A stretch of 64,000 nucleotides of DNA from Paenibacillus sp. UNC451MF (lineage in GTDB: Bacteria; Bacillota; Bacilli; Paenibacillales; NBRC-103111), in assembly GCF_000686845.1 (NCBI RefSeq), contig NZ_JMLS01000020.1:1-64000 (forward strand). Reading direction: 5' to 3'. Positions 7,762-17,433 of this stretch are shown one piece after another. The translations under genes were made by a program, and so were the position numbers. Each line of letters starts with the position of its first letter. Within the stretch, counting starts at the first letter, position 1. The notes below the pieces were generated by a model, which had not been told where the DNA came from, did no database searches, and worked only from the letters and a program-made list of their open reading frames with translations.

Positions 7762-9364
7762 TGAGCCATCGGTGGTCGATGCGATTGCCTATACGCTCCC
7801 GTGGGCAGAGCTCGGCATCGAAGATGTCCTGTGTGCGTATTCGGGGCGCGAGGCGCTCGAGCTCATCAAGAAGCAAGTCGTGGATATCGTCATCACAGAT
7901 ATTCGCATGCCCGGAATGGACGGCATTCAACTTATGGAGCAAATTTTCAAGTTTTCAAAGGACACCCAAATTATTCTATTAACGGGCTACGCTGAGTTCG
8001 AATATGCGAAACGAGCACTTCAGCTCGGTGCGGTGGACTATTTGCTTAAGCCGGTCAGTGACGACAAATTGATAGAGTCGATCCGACGCATAACCCGTGA
8101 GCTGACGGTAGAAGGGGAAGAGGCTGCCTTCTATAAGCGAGCTGCGCATTTTTTGAAGGAGCACCAGCCAGCTTTAAAGTCGGAAGTACTGGCTAATATG
8201 CTGGAAGAGAGCCGATTTGAGGCGGAGGATAGTCTGGCCATGATGGGCATCCCATTTTTCGAAGGGGATGAAGTGTTGCTAATATTAATCCGGCAGGAAG
8301 GGCGGTTCACCCGGTATAACCGGAGAGATCGTTTGCTGATGGAATTCTCGATCTGCAATATAGCCGAGGAGTCACTAGGACCATATTTCGAGATCTGGTC
8401 TTGCCGGGATAGCCATGACTATTTGGTGCTCGCTCTTAAGGCCAAGGCAGCTGCTCCGGAAACAGAGGAAGTACTGTACCTGCTTCCGCGCTTGTGCAGC
8501 CAGCTGCAGCATAATGTCAAGCGCTACTTGCATGGGGACATTTCCATTGTGATCGGCAATCCGGTAAACTTCCCAGAGGATATGGCAACCGGCTATCAAA
8601 CCGTTTTGAAAACGATGCGGCGCCGAATCGGGAAGGACGTCGGGTTGCTGATGACGGTCAACGACCCCGAAGAGAAGCGGAAGGTTTCGGTATTGAAAAC
8701 GCTTCATGAGGCACCCTCCCTCAATCACTTATTTGAGGCTGGGATGTGGGAAGAAGCGGCCCGCAAGCTGGACGCCGTGTCGAACGAATTGGATCAAGCC
8801 TGGGACGATTCGCCGGAGTTGCTGGCCGAATGGTATCATACCCTCATTTCGGCAATCTACCGCTTCGCCCATATGAATGGAGAAACGCTCGCTCAACTGC
8901 TTGAACGCATCGGAGAAACGGAAGGCATCCCAGACATGCATGCGTTACTGTCCGTCCAACGGATGAGGGAATGGGCTTTGGGTCTATGCAAGAAGTTGTC
9001 CAGCGACAATACAGAGGACATTCGCCACTCGCGTGCATTGGTGATCAGTCAGGTTAAGGACTTTATTCATGAGCATTTATCGGAGGACGTGTCCTTGCAT
9101 ATCCTTGCTGACCGGGTAAACCTGCATCCCAGTTACTTATCGAAGGTGTTTAAACTAGAGACTGGTGAAGGGCTCAACCATTATTTGCATTTTGTAAGAA
9201 TGGAGAGAGCTGTCCACCTCCTCAAGCACAGCGATGCAAAAATCTATGAAATTACAGCGTCAGTCGGCTATTTGAATACGCCGTATTTTATCAAGGTGTT
9301 TAAGAAGGAGTTTGGCATGACCCCGCAGGAATACAGGGATCATCATGCCGTAAGGCAGCTGTAA
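7736..9364 (+). CDS. yesN: Response regulator with AraC-type output domain, YesN-like
   Basis: A 542-residue DNA-binding response regulator. The receiver domain occupies about 1-120, with acidic VDDE near residue 8, the phosphorylatable Asp55 in VITDIRMPGMDG, the LLTGYAEFEYAK switch region and the LLKPV lysine. A long central helical region follows, then two AraC helix-turn-helix motifs at the C-terminus (VSLHILADRVNLHPSYLSKVFK and VGYLNTPYFIKVFKKEFG). The length is typical of YesN proteins. It is translated in overlap with yesM. Likely targets are the transporter promoters upstream and the sugar-acid operon that starts 106 bp downstream. Confidence 0.93.
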   Translation: MYQLMIVDDEPSVVDAIAYTLPWAELGIEDVLCAYSGREALELIKKQVVDIVITDIRMPGMDGIQLMEQIFKFSKDTQIILLTGYAEFEYAKRALQLGAVDYLLKPVSDDKLIESIRRITRELTVEGEEAAFYKRAAHFLKEHQPALKSEVLANMLEESRFEAEDSLAMMGIPFFEGDEVLLILIRQEGRFTRYNRRDRLLMEFSICNIAEESLGPYFEIWSCRDSHDYLVLALKAKAAAPETEEVLYLLPRLCSQLQHNVKRYLHGDISIVIGNPVNFPEDMATGYQTVLKTMRRRIGKDVGLLMTVNDPEEKRKVSVLKTLHEAPSLNHLFEAGMWEEAARKLDAVSNELDQAWDDSPELLAEWYHTLISAIYRFAHMNGETLAQLLERIGETEGIPDMHALLSVQRMREWALGLCKKLSSDNTEDIRHSRALVISQVKDFIHEHLSEDVSLHILADRVNLHPSYLSKVFKLETGEGLNHYLHFVRMERAVHLLKHSDAKIYEITASVGYLNTPYFIKVFKKEFGMTPQEYRDHHAVRQL

Positions 9365-9469
9365 TGTTCTCATAACGTTATTATAGAGCGGGATTTGCTC
9401 TTCGCCGAAATATCTGACTGAAGGTACGTTATGGATTCAAGTCTTAAAAAAAAGCAGGAGGTCTAAGCT

Positions 9470-10795
9470 ATGTCCGATATCCACATTGCATTGAATCAAT
9501 CGGCTGGAGAAATCAAGGCTATTCATGGGGTCAACAATGGACCGGTTTGCTATGGCTCGCTCATCGATGTAACACATTATTACATAGACGCGGAAATTCC
9601 TCTGGTCCGCATCCATGATCCCAACTGGCCTCATGCCTGGGAGGTGGATATTCACACCATTTTCCCGGATTTCAGCAAAAACCCGCAGGACCCGCAAAAC
9701 TACGACTTCACGCGCACGGACGAATATTTGCGTACGATTCTTGAGACAGGGGCAAAAATGGTTTACCGGCTTGGCGAAAGCATCGAGCACACCAGGCAAA
9801 AGTACTATGTTCATCCGCCGTCCGATTATCAGACATGGACCCAGGTTTGCGTCAATATCATCCGCCATTATAACGAAGGCTGGGCCGACGGTTTTCACTA
9901 CGATATCCGGTACTGGGAGGTTTGGAACGAGCCGGATTTGGACGATCGCATGTGGTCCGGAACTCCGCTTCAGCTGTATGAGCTGTACGAGGCTACTGTA
10001 AAAGCGATTAAAACGTTTGACCCCTCTTTGAAGGTAGGAGGCTACGCGGCAGCGCGGCCTACATTACCGTTCCTGACCGATTTCCTGGCTTACTGTCAGG
10101 AGCGTAGTTTACCGCTTGATTTCTTCACTTGGCATACGTATACCGGCAATCCTCAAAAAATCGTGGAGCATGCCCATCATGTGCGTGCCGAGCTCGATCG
10201 GCATGGTTATCGTGAGACTGAAAGCCACTTGAATGAGTGGAATTACCTGGAGACGGATTTTACGAAAATCTGGCATCGCGGAAATGAATATGTACGCAAA
10301 AGTAACTTTGACAGGCAAAAGAATGCGCACGGCGCAGCCTTTACCTCCACCGTGTTGACACTGCTTCAGGATTGTCCGGTGGATGCCGCCAATTACTACG
10401 ACGGTCAACCTACAGCCTTATTTTGCGGCCTGTTTGATTACCACGGGGTACCACAGAAGACCTACTATACCTTTAAGGCATTCCAGCGGATGACAAAGTA
10501 TGCTGAGCGTGTGCAGACGCTCGTCGATAACAAAGCGACTAATGTGTCTTGCTTGGCTGGGTTGAACGGAGCGGGCGGCGGCGCGGCATTGATTACAAGC
10601 TACGGTGGCAATGCCAGGCTTCATACAATTGGATTTGAGGGGATGAAGGGGCCAATCACGGTTCGCGTCTACACGATAGATGACGATCATCGGCTCGATT
10701 TGCGTGAAGAGCGCATCGTGTCGGATAGCCTGCTCGTATGGTTTCTCCCTTCTTACAGTGTGACTTTGCTCGAATGGTCAACTTTGGAGGTGTAG
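9470..10795 (+). CDS. GH39-like glycosidase (beta-xylosidase family)
   Basis: A 441-residue protein without a signal peptide, so probably intracellular. It has the clan GH-A pattern: the acid/base Glu in RYWEVWNEPD (Glu154) and the nucleophile Glu in ESHLNEWN (Glu256), about 100 residues apart as in GH39. The N-terminal block IKAIHGVNNGPVCYG is close to the GxNxGP opening of beta-xylosidases, and FFTWHTYTG fits the strand before the nucleophile. The start is an ATG after GCAGGAGG. It is the first gene of a six-gene operon and would release a monosaccharide from an imported oligosaccharide. GH39 also contains alpha-L-iduronidases and arabinosidases, so xylose is only one possible product. Confidence 0.85.
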   Translation: MSDIHIALNQSAGEIKAIHGVNNGPVCYGSLIDVTHYYIDAEIPLVRIHDPNWPHAWEVDIHTIFPDFSKNPQDPQNYDFTRTDEYLRTILETGAKMVYRLGESIEHTRQKYYVHPPSDYQTWTQVCVNIIRHYNEGWADGFHYDIRYWEVWNEPDLDDRMWSGTPLQLYELYEATVKAIKTFDPSLKVGGYAAARPTLPFLTDFLAYCQERSLPLDFFTWHTYTGNPQKIVEHAHHVRAELDRHGYRETESHLNEWNYLETDFTKIWHRGNEYVRKSNFDRQKNAHGAAFTSTVLTLLQDCPVDAANYYDGQPTALFCGLFDYHGVPQKTYYTFKAFQRMTKYAERVQTLVDNKATNVSCLAGLNGAGGGAALITSYGGNARLHTIGFEGMKGPITVRVYTIDDDHRLDLREERIVSDSLLVWFLPSYSVTLLEWSTLEV

Positions 10796-10798
10796 TGC

Positions 10799-12382
10799 GT
10801 GTGTCGTGGCAAAGCCAAGAAGGTGTTGATCGGGAGCCTGATTCAGGAAAGCAACACATTCACTCCTGCACGAAGCAGCATGGAGGACTTTTATCGGCAC
10901 CACTGGGTGATCGGCGAAGCGATCCGGGATCTCCGGACGGAAAATGAACTGTGGGGATTTATGCGTGAGGCAGTAGACGAGGGCATTGAGGCCATTCCTG
11001 TTCTATCCGCAAATGCAGTATCCTCCGGAATGCTGACGGCTCAAGCGTTTGCAGAGCTGAAAACCTCGCTTCGTGAGCTGCTACAGACTGCGTTTCGGGA
11101 TGCAGGAAGCTGCGACGGAGTGTATTTCGCCTTGCATGGGGCCATGGTTGCTGAGGATTGCGATGATACGGAGGGCGAACTGATTGCGGTAATCCGACAG
11201 TGTATCGGACCGGATATTCCCTTGGTCGTCTCCTTGGATTTACATGCGAATGTCACACGAAACATGGTGCGTCAGGTGGATGGACTTGTCGGGTTCCGTA
11301 CTTATCCGCATACGGACTTCGCTGAGACGGGGCGCCGGGCGGCTAAGCTGCTGTTTGCCACTGTTCGCGGCGAGATCGGACCTATCGTAATTATGCGGAA
11401 GCTGCCTCTTATTGTCCCTGCGGAAAACAGCCAAACGACCTCCGGCCCGTTTGCCGAGATGTGGGCGGAAGCAGAGGCAGGCGAAGAGCGGGGGGACTCC
11501 CTAGTAACATCGTTATTTCCTGTGCAGCCCTGGCTTGATATCGAAGAAATGGGCAGCACCGTGGTGATAGTCGGTGATGCACGTCGCAAAGAAGCCGCTA
11601 TCGAGGAGGCGGAGCGTCTAGCATCACTCTTCTGGGAGATGAGGAAGGAATTCGATATTCGGTTGTGTAGTGTGCAGGAGGTCGTGGAAAAGCTGTGGCA
11701 ACTACAGCCTGGGGAGGGCCCGATGGTCGTCTCGGATTCGGCGGACAGCCCTAGCGCCGGTTCTCTAGGGGACAGCAATGCCGTGCTGCAAGGACTTCTC
11801 GCTAGCGGAATATACGAATCGTATAGCTGCCTGATCACGATGGTAGATACCCCCGCCGTTATGAAGGCCATTACCTCCGGTGTTGGGCAAGAGGTTACAC
11901 TGTCGCTTGGCGGAGCTGTATCCAGTATGGATTCGAATCGGCGCATCAGACCAATCGAGGCGAAAGGCATCGTACGAAGAATCGGCGACGGGCGATTTTT
12001 CTTGAAGGGCGGCTATGCCAAGAATACGGAAGCGTTCATGGGACGCTGCGTCGTATTCGACATCGGGCGTATATCCGTGCTAATTACGGAACGCGCGACC
12101 TTCTCCGGAGATCCGAGCATGTATCGAAGCATGGGGCTCGAGCCGTGTGAGGCGGATTTGGTGATGGTTAAATCTGCGAACCAATTCCGGGTCGATTACG
12201 GGAAGATGACGCGTCATATTTATATTCTCGATACCCCTGGATACAGCACGGCTAACATCAAGGCCCTATCGTTCCGAAAAATCGCACGGCCCTTCTATCC
12301 GTTTGATGACGATTGGAAGGATCATCCGTTATACGGGACGGCTTGCCAGAAGAGAGAGGACGAAGACAATGAACGGTCATGA
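10799..12382 (+). CDS. M81-family metallopeptidase-like protein (MlrC/microcystinase C type)
   Basis: A 527-residue protein starting with GTG just three bases after the preceding stop, with GGAGGTG upstream. The opening KVLIGSLIQESNTFTP is the signature of the MlrC family. LHGAMVAEDCDDTEGEL, SLDLHANVTRNM and FRTYPHTDFAETG contain the Asp and His residues that bind zinc in this family, and SADSPSAGSLGDSNAVL the C-terminal conserved block. The family is named for hydrolysing linearised microcystin, but most members sit in sugar or amino-acid catabolic clusters with unknown substrate. Here it sits between a glycosidase and a sugar-acid dehydratase, so an amide or lactone hydrolase acting on a sugar derivative is plausible; that is inference. 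It overlaps the next gene by 14 bp. Confidence 0.88.
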   Translation: MCRGKAKKVLIGSLIQESNTFTPARSSMEDFYRHHWVIGEAIRDLRTENELWGFMREAVDEGIEAIPVLSANAVSSGMLTAQAFAELKTSLRELLQTAFRDAGSCDGVYFALHGAMVAEDCDDTEGELIAVIRQCIGPDIPLVVSLDLHANVTRNMVRQVDGLVGFRTYPHTDFAETGRRAAKLLFATVRGEIGPIVIMRKLPLIVPAENSQTTSGPFAEMWAEAEAGEERGDSLVTSLFPVQPWLDIEEMGSTVVIVGDARRKEAAIEEAERLASLFWEMRKEFDIRLCSVQEVVEKLWQLQPGEGPMVVSDSADSPSAGSLGDSNAVLQGLLASGIYESYSCLITMVDTPAVMKAITSGVGQEVTLSLGGAVSSMDSNRRIRPIEAKGIVRRIGDGRFFLKGGYAKNTEAFMGRCVVFDIGRISVLITERATFSGDPSMYRSMGLEPCEADLVMVKSANQFRVDYGKMTRHIYILDTPGYSTANIKALSFRKIARPFYPFDDDWKDHPLYGTACQKREDEDNERS

Positions 12383-14183
12383 CCGAGTAGAATGCGGTGC
12401 AGCAAGCGAGCCTGCGCGGATAAAAGAGTATGAGTCGAATATGGATGCTGAGCTTAATAGCCAAAAGACCCGCAAAATCAGCTTTGAGGGCGACGCGTTG
12501 CGCATGTCGATGGACTGGACAGTAGAGGATCTGGATAAGGTGCAGGTGCTGGTGGAAAGCACGAATGGAGCAAGCCACCCAAGCTCCTACCACCTTGGAG
12601 AGCTAGTAACAGAGATCGAGAAAGGCGTATTCCAGAACGGCGGTAAGCCAGCGATCTACACCACGACAGACATTTGCGACGGTGTGGCTCAAGCTCATCA
12701 TGGGATGCACTATTCGCTGCCGTCGCGCGATATGATCGCTTCCATGGTGGAGATTCATGCGCTTGCAACTCCGTTCGATGCCATGGTATTGACCTCGGCT
12801 GGGGATAAAGCCGTTCCAGCGCACCTCATGGCCATCGCACGGCTCAATATTCCGGCCATTCATGTGCCGGGTGGTGCGATGAGTGCAGGTCCATGCTTGC
12901 GGAGTAACGAAGAGTTGTGGCATATGAGTGTGGAAGTAGAAAAGAACAAGATGACGAAAGAGGAGTTTCTTGCTTTCCAACGAGCCTGCTGTCCGACCTG
13001 CGGCGCCTGCCAATACATGGGCACCGCAGCGACGATGCAAGTTATAGCCGAGGCACTGGGGCTCGCTCTCCCATGGACGGCGCTCATTCCTGCCGTCAAT
13101 GCCGAGATTCGGAGGGCCTCGCGGGCCGCTGGGCAGCAAATTATGCGGCTGATGAAGCTGAACCTCAGACCATCCGATATTTTGACACTTAAGGCGTTTG
13201 AGAATGCGATCATGGTGCATTCGGCGATAGGCGGCTCTTTGAATGCGGTGATGCACCTGATAGCTATCGCCCAGGAAGCGGGAATTGAGCTGAACGCGGC
13301 CAGGTTTGATGAAATTCATCGCAGCATTCCGGTTCTGGTCGATACGAAGACTGCCGGACATTATCCGACAGAACTGTTCTGGTATGCCGGCGGAGTCCCG
13401 GCGGTCATGGAGGAGCTGCGCGATTATCTTCATTTGGATGTCATGACCGTCACGGGGCAAACGCTCGGAGAAAATCTCGAGCAGTATCGGAACAACGAGA
13501 TGAGGACTTTCGCAGAGATGTTTCTAGCCAACTATAAGCTGAACCGGCGGGATTTGATTTATTCCATCCGCAAGCCGCTGAAGGCAGAGGGCTCTCTTGC
13601 GGTTCTGCGGGGCAGTCTGGCTCCCGAAGGCGCAACCGTGAAAAAGTTCGCCGTAGCCGATTCGATGCAGGTTCATCAGGGGCCAGCGCGGGTGTTCGAC
13701 AGCGAACGTGAAGCTGTTGACGCCTTGACACAAAAGCATATTCAACCAGGCGATGTGGTGATCATCCGTTATCAGGGCCCTAAAGCGGTCGGGATGCCTG
13801 AAATGTTCTTCATGTCGGAGCTTATCGCTTCCGACCCAGTGCTGTCCCATACGACGTCCCTCGTTACAGACGGTCGTTTTTCCGGGGCTACCCGCGGGCC
13901 ATGCGTAGGCTATCTCGGTCCGGAGGCGCTCGACGGCGGACCGATAGCGGTAGTTGAAAACGGAGATCTGGTTCGCATCGAAATTCCGAATCGACGGATC
14001 GACATTGTAGGGATCCGAGGCCAAGAATGCACAGATGAAGAAGTAAAACGGGAGCTTATAGAACGATTTGCCAAGTGGTCGCCGCCGGTGATCCGTCACA
14101 ATGGGATTTTGGGGCAATACACTAAGCTAGCTCGGCCGGCCTTACAGGGCGGGTCATGTTCTACAGGGGGAGTGGACATATGA
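12369..14183 (+). CDS. IlvD/Edd-family dehydratase (probable sugar-acid dehydratase)
   Basis: About 604 residues from the ATG at 12369 (MNGHDRVECG), chosen because AGAGAGGA precedes it; the frame is open further upstream. Family landmarks are TTTDICDGVAQAHHGMHYSL, PSRDMIASMVE, GGAMSAGPC, CCPTCGACQYMGTAATM and the C-terminal TDGRFSGATRGPCVGYLGPEA, all matching dihydroxy-acid/phosphogluconate dehydratases. The ICDG and CGAC cysteines fit two Fe-S cluster ligands. In the usual first ligand block (PCN in IlvD) this protein reads SHPSSYHL, without a Cys. With an SDR and a lactonase in the same operon it most likely dehydrates an aldonic acid to a 2-keto-3-deoxy acid rather than acting in branched-chain amino-acid synthesis. 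Confidence 0.88.
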   Translation: MNGHDRVECGAASEPARIKEYESNMDAELNSQKTRKISFEGDALRMSMDWTVEDLDKVQVLVESTNGASHPSSYHLGELVTEIEKGVFQNGGKPAIYTTTDICDGVAQAHHGMHYSLPSRDMIASMVEIHALATPFDAMVLTSAGDKAVPAHLMAIARLNIPAIHVPGGAMSAGPCLRSNEELWHMSVEVEKNKMTKEEFLAFQRACCPTCGACQYMGTAATMQVIAEALGLALPWTALIPAVNAEIRRASRAAGQQIMRLMKLNLRPSDILTLKAFENAIMVHSAIGGSLNAVMHLIAIAQEAGIELNAARFDEIHRSIPVLVDTKTAGHYPTELFWYAGGVPAVMEELRDYLHLDVMTVTGQTLGENLEQYRNNEMRTFAEMFLANYKLNRRDLIYSIRKPLKAEGSLAVLRGSLAPEGATVKKFAVADSMQVHQGPARVFDSEREAVDALTQKHIQPGDVVIIRYQGPKAVGMPEMFFMSELIASDPVLSHTTSLVTDGRFSGATRGPCVGYLGPEALDGGPIAVVENGDLVRIEIPNRRIDIVGIRGQECTDEEVKRELIERFAKWSPPVIRHNGILGQYTKLARPALQGGSCSTGGVDI

Positions 14184-14941
14184 AATTGCAGGGGAGAACA
14201 GCCATTATTACCGGCTCATCGCGTTCCATCGGTGCAGCGGTTGCAAAGCGCTACGCGAGAGAAGGGGCCAATGTCGTTGTAAATTATCGATCCCATCCCG
14301 AGCTCGCAGAACGTGTGGTGGAAGACATCCGTGCTTTCGGCGGAGAAGCCTTCGCCTTCGGGGCGGATGTCTCGAAGGAGGAACAGGTTGAAGCCATGGT
14401 GAAGGAAACGGTCAAGTGCTACGGGACCGTGGATATTCTTGTGAACAATGCTGCCATGGATCCGCGAAAAACATGGTATGAAATTACTGCCGAGGATTGG
14501 GACTATATTATGGGGGTAAACGTCCGCTCGCAGTTTCTGTGTGCAAAGGCCGTCTTTCCATATATGCGGCAGCAGCAGTACGGTAAGATCATCAATGTGT
14601 CATCCGTTACCTTTTTCACAGGTCAAAAGCAATTTCTGCACTATGTCACCTCGAAGGGGGCGATTATCGGGTTTACCCGCGCTTTGGCGCGTGAAGTGGG
14701 GGGGCATAGCATCACCGTCAACTGCATCACCCCAGGCGCCGTTCTGACCGAGACGGAATACGAGAAGGTCAGCGAAGAAACGATTCGGGAGAGCGGGAAA
14801 TTTCTGGCCAAGGCACAATGCTTCTCCCGCAGGGAGATGGCCGCCGATGTAGAGGGAGCGTTCCTCTTCCTCGCTTCCAAAGACAGCGATTTCATTTCAG
14901 GCCAAACGCTTAATGTCGACGGCGGTTGGATCATGCATTAA
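14180..14941 (+). CDS. Short-chain dehydrogenase/reductase
   Basis: A 253-residue classical SDR from the ATG at 14180 (MKLQGRTAIITG), which overlaps the preceding stop codon in an ATGA arrangement and has AGGGGGAG upstream. It has the cofactor motif TGSSRSIG, the NNAA motif (VNNAAMDPR), the catalytic Ser of INVSSV, the catalytic tyrosine in HYVTSKG, and a normal C-terminus FISGQTLNVDGGWIM. Arg/Ser after the first strand (VVNYRSHPE) suggests NADP. In this operon it probably oxidises an aldose at C1 or a keto-intermediate; the substrate is not determinable. Confidence 0.92.
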   Translation: MKLQGRTAIITGSSRSIGAAVAKRYAREGANVVVNYRSHPELAERVVEDIRAFGGEAFAFGADVSKEEQVEAMVKETVKCYGTVDILVNNAAMDPRKTWYEITAEDWDYIMGVNVRSQFLCAKAVFPYMRQQQYGKIINVSSVTFFTGQKQFLHYVTSKGAIIGFTRALAREVGGHSITVNCITPGAVLTETEYEKVSEETIRESGKFLAKAQCFSRREMAADVEGAFLFLASKDSDFISGQTLNVDGGWIMH

Positions 14942-14964
14942 CGCAAGCGTCAATAGAAGTAGAG

Positions 14965-16299
14965 ATGATGATGGCGGGTTTTAAGCAAACGAAATTTGAG
15001 AAATCAAAACGGAAATATGCTGAATCGCAGCAGGTTCTTGCCAGAGGCGTCGCTAGTTCTCTGCGTTCTGCAATGAAACCGACGCCGTTGTTCGCCGAGT
15101 CAGGCGAAGGACCGCGTATTAGGGATATTGACGGCAACGAATATATTGATTGCTTGCTGGCATACGGACCATTAATCCTTGGTCATGCCCATCCCTCACT
15201 TACCGACGGGGTGCTTGTAGCATTGAAGAAGAGCCCAGCCTTTGGCCTTCAACACGAGGGGGAGATCCAATTGGCCCGCCTCCTGACAGAGGTGCTCCCT
15301 TGCGCCGACCAAGTTGCACTGAGCGGTTCCGGCACGGAGGCAGTCATGCTGGCGATCAGGCTTGCTCGCGCTTATACCAGGCGGCCGAAGATCGTTCGTT
15401 TTCACGGACACTATCACGGCTGGTCGGACTCCATTTTTACTTCGTTTCCAAGCGCCGACATACGCCAATCAGCCGGGGCTACCGGTGCGAAGGCCGAACG
15501 AATTCTCCCTGGCACAGGCGGGCAAAGCGACAACAGCTTGGAGGACATCATCCTGTTGCCTTGGAATGAATCCGAAATGCTGGAGCAAATCTTACGGGAA
15601 CATAAAGACCAGATTGCTGCCGTCATCTCCGAACCGATAATGTGCAACTCCGGTTGTATCAAACCGAGACCCGGATATTTGGAACTTATACGGGAGCTGA
15701 CCTCGGAGCTTAGCATCGTGATGATTCTAGATGAAGTGATTACAGGTTTTCGTCTTGGGCTAGGAGGCGCGCATGGGAAATTAAATCTTAATCCGGATCT
15801 CGTCACGGTAGGGAAAGCGATGGGGGGTGGCATTGCCATTAGTGCGGTTGGTGGACGCAGAGAGATAATGAAGCAGATCGAGGATGGGACGGTCAGTCAT
15901 CTTGGAACGCTGAACGGCAATGGATTGGCAGTAACAGCGGCAATGGCTACGATAGAGGAGCTTGCAAAAGACGGCGGTGCCGCATACCGCCAAATGGAGC
16001 AAACGACCGATCAACTAGTCGCCGGGATCCGAGACGCTCTCGCCAAGCATAGTATTCCCGGACTAATCAATCATGTGGGTCCAGTGTTCCATATGATGTT
16101 CACGACAGAAACTCAAGTGGAGCACTTTGATACTTTTAACAAGCGAGATGGAGCCATGTACAGTCGTTTCGCCGAAAAAATGCTCGATCGCGGCGTGCTT
16201 AATCGACCAAATGGTCTATGGTACGTATCGGCGGTTCACGGTGAACGGGAGATACAAGAAACCGTTCGTGCGGTGGATAGCACTTTAGCTGAGCTTTAA
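14965..16299 (+). CDS. Class-III PLP aminotransferase (glutamate-1-semialdehyde aminomutase-like)
   Basis: About 444 residues. The ATG cluster at 14965-14971 is preferred; a TTG at 14926 inside the SDR gene keeps the frame open but has no ribosome binding site. The fold I PLP landmarks are GSGTEAVMLAIRLARAYT, FHGHYHGWSD, ILDEVITGFR and VGKAMGGGIAISAVGG, whose Lys would hold PLP. This combination is closest to HemL-like aminotransferases. Heme genes are absent nearby and the gene sits in a sugar catabolic operon, so it is more likely a catabolic amine transferase or aminomutase. Together with the MlrC-like gene it hints that the operon's substrate carries nitrogen. Confidence 0.87.
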   Translation: MMMAGFKQTKFEKSKRKYAESQQVLARGVASSLRSAMKPTPLFAESGEGPRIRDIDGNEYIDCLLAYGPLILGHAHPSLTDGVLVALKKSPAFGLQHEGEIQLARLLTEVLPCADQVALSGSGTEAVMLAIRLARAYTRRPKIVRFHGHYHGWSDSIFTSFPSADIRQSAGATGAKAERILPGTGGQSDNSLEDIILLPWNESEMLEQILREHKDQIAAVISEPIMCNSGCIKPRPGYLELIRELTSELSIVMILDEVITGFRLGLGGAHGKLNLNPDLVTVGKAMGGGIAISAVGGRREIMKQIEDGTVSHLGTLNGNGLAVTAAMATIEELAKDGGAAYRQMEQTTDQLVAGIRDALAKHSIPGLINHVGPVFHMMFTTETQVEHFDTFNKRDGAMYSRFAEKMLDRGVLNRPNGLWYVSAVHGEREIQETVRAVDSTLAEL

Positions 16300-16355
16300 T
16301 GAGGTTCAGCTGCTTTTATAAATGTACCAAGGATAATCGGGAGGGGAAATGCTGG

Positions 16356-17240
16356 ATGGAGAAACGTACCGACGGTCTGCAGGTAGCTCTAAAACGTTCG
16401 ACCCTCCTTGGGGAGGGAGCTGTCTGGGATGCAGTGGCGAGCTTGCTTTACTGGATTGACATTCTAGGTCACAAGGTCTTTATTTTCAATCCAGTTACCG
16501 GTATGAATCGGGAGATTGATGTGGGTCAGCCGGTTGGGGCTGTCGTACCGAGAGCATCTGGCGGCCTTTTACTGGCCATGAAAGACGGTTTCTTTGCATT
16601 GGATACGAAATTGGAGCTGCTTACTCCTCTTTTTAACCCGGAAAGCCATTTAGGAGCGAACCGTTTTAATGATGGTAAGTGCGATCCGGGCGGCAGATTC
16701 TGGGCTGGAACGATGACGAATGATTCCGGCCCTGGGGGAGCTTTATACAGGCTCGATACGGACATGTCCGTGACTCAGGTTCTCACAGGCATTACCTGCT
16801 CCAATGGCATAACATGGAGTCCTGATAAGAAGAACATGTATTACATTGACTCACCAACACGAGAAGTATGGAGCTTTGATTACGACGAGGCTTCAGCGAA
16901 CATCAGTGGACATCGAACGGCGGTTACAATTCCCAAGGCGGAGGGCGTGCCTGATGGAATGACCATCGACGAAGAGGGGATGATTTGGGTTGCCCATTGG
17001 GGTGGCGGTATCGTTTCACGGTGGAACCCGCATAGCGGCGATCGGTTGGATACTGTTCATGTGCCGGTGACTCACGTTACTTCCTGCGCATTTGGCGGTA
17101 CAAACCTGGATACCCTTTATATCACGACAGCCAGCGTCGAATTAAACGAGTCTGAGAGGGCTAAGCATCCATTAGCCGGTTCTTTATTTCAAATCGAAAC
17201 TAAAACGAGGGGGATTCCCGCATTTTCCTTCCGAGCATAA
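16356..17240 (+). CDS. SMP-30/gluconolactonase family protein
   Basis: A 294-residue beta-propeller lactonase starting at the ATG at 16356 (MEKRTDGLQV), behind GGGAGGGGAA; an in-frame ATG at 16299 has no ribosome binding site. LLGEGAVWDAVASLLYWIDI carries the first metal-binding Glu. NRFNDGKCDPGGRFWAGTM holds the conserved Asn and substrate-binding residues, and NGITWSPDKKNMYYIDS and EGVPDGMTIDEEGMIWVAHWG the remaining metal ligands (Asn, Asp). These enzymes hydrolyse sugar lactones to aldonic acids. It is the last gene of the operon and provides the step between the SDR and the dehydratase. Confidence 0.92.
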   Translation: MEKRTDGLQVALKRSTLLGEGAVWDAVASLLYWIDILGHKVFIFNPVTGMNREIDVGQPVGAVVPRASGGLLLAMKDGFFALDTKLELLTPLFNPESHLGANRFNDGKCDPGGRFWAGTMTNDSGPGGALYRLDTDMSVTQVLTGITCSNGITWSPDKKNMYYIDSPTREVWSFDYDEASANISGHRTAVTIPKAEGVPDGMTIDEEGMIWVAHWGGGIVSRWNPHSGDRLDTVHVPVTHVTSCAFGGTNLDTLYITTASVELNESERAKHPLAGSLFQIETKTRGIPAFSFRA

Positions 17241-17433
17241 AATGTGTAAACATAAGCTCTTGCAGGACATCTTCAGATTGACCAATTCCATACTGGCGAA
17301 GGCTTAAACACGATGATAAAGACTCGAATTCCCTTGATCGCTCTAGTAAGAGATATTGAGGGTATTTTTTCGCATACCTAGTTATAACAACACGATCTGC
17401 CTGCAGGAAGTCATAACAATGGGAGGAACCTTC

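Noticed and set aside
12603-13460. Long open frame (285 codons) on the minus strand
   Set aside because: It lies fully inside the IlvD/Edd gene, has no family features or ribosome binding site, and is a shadow of codon bias.
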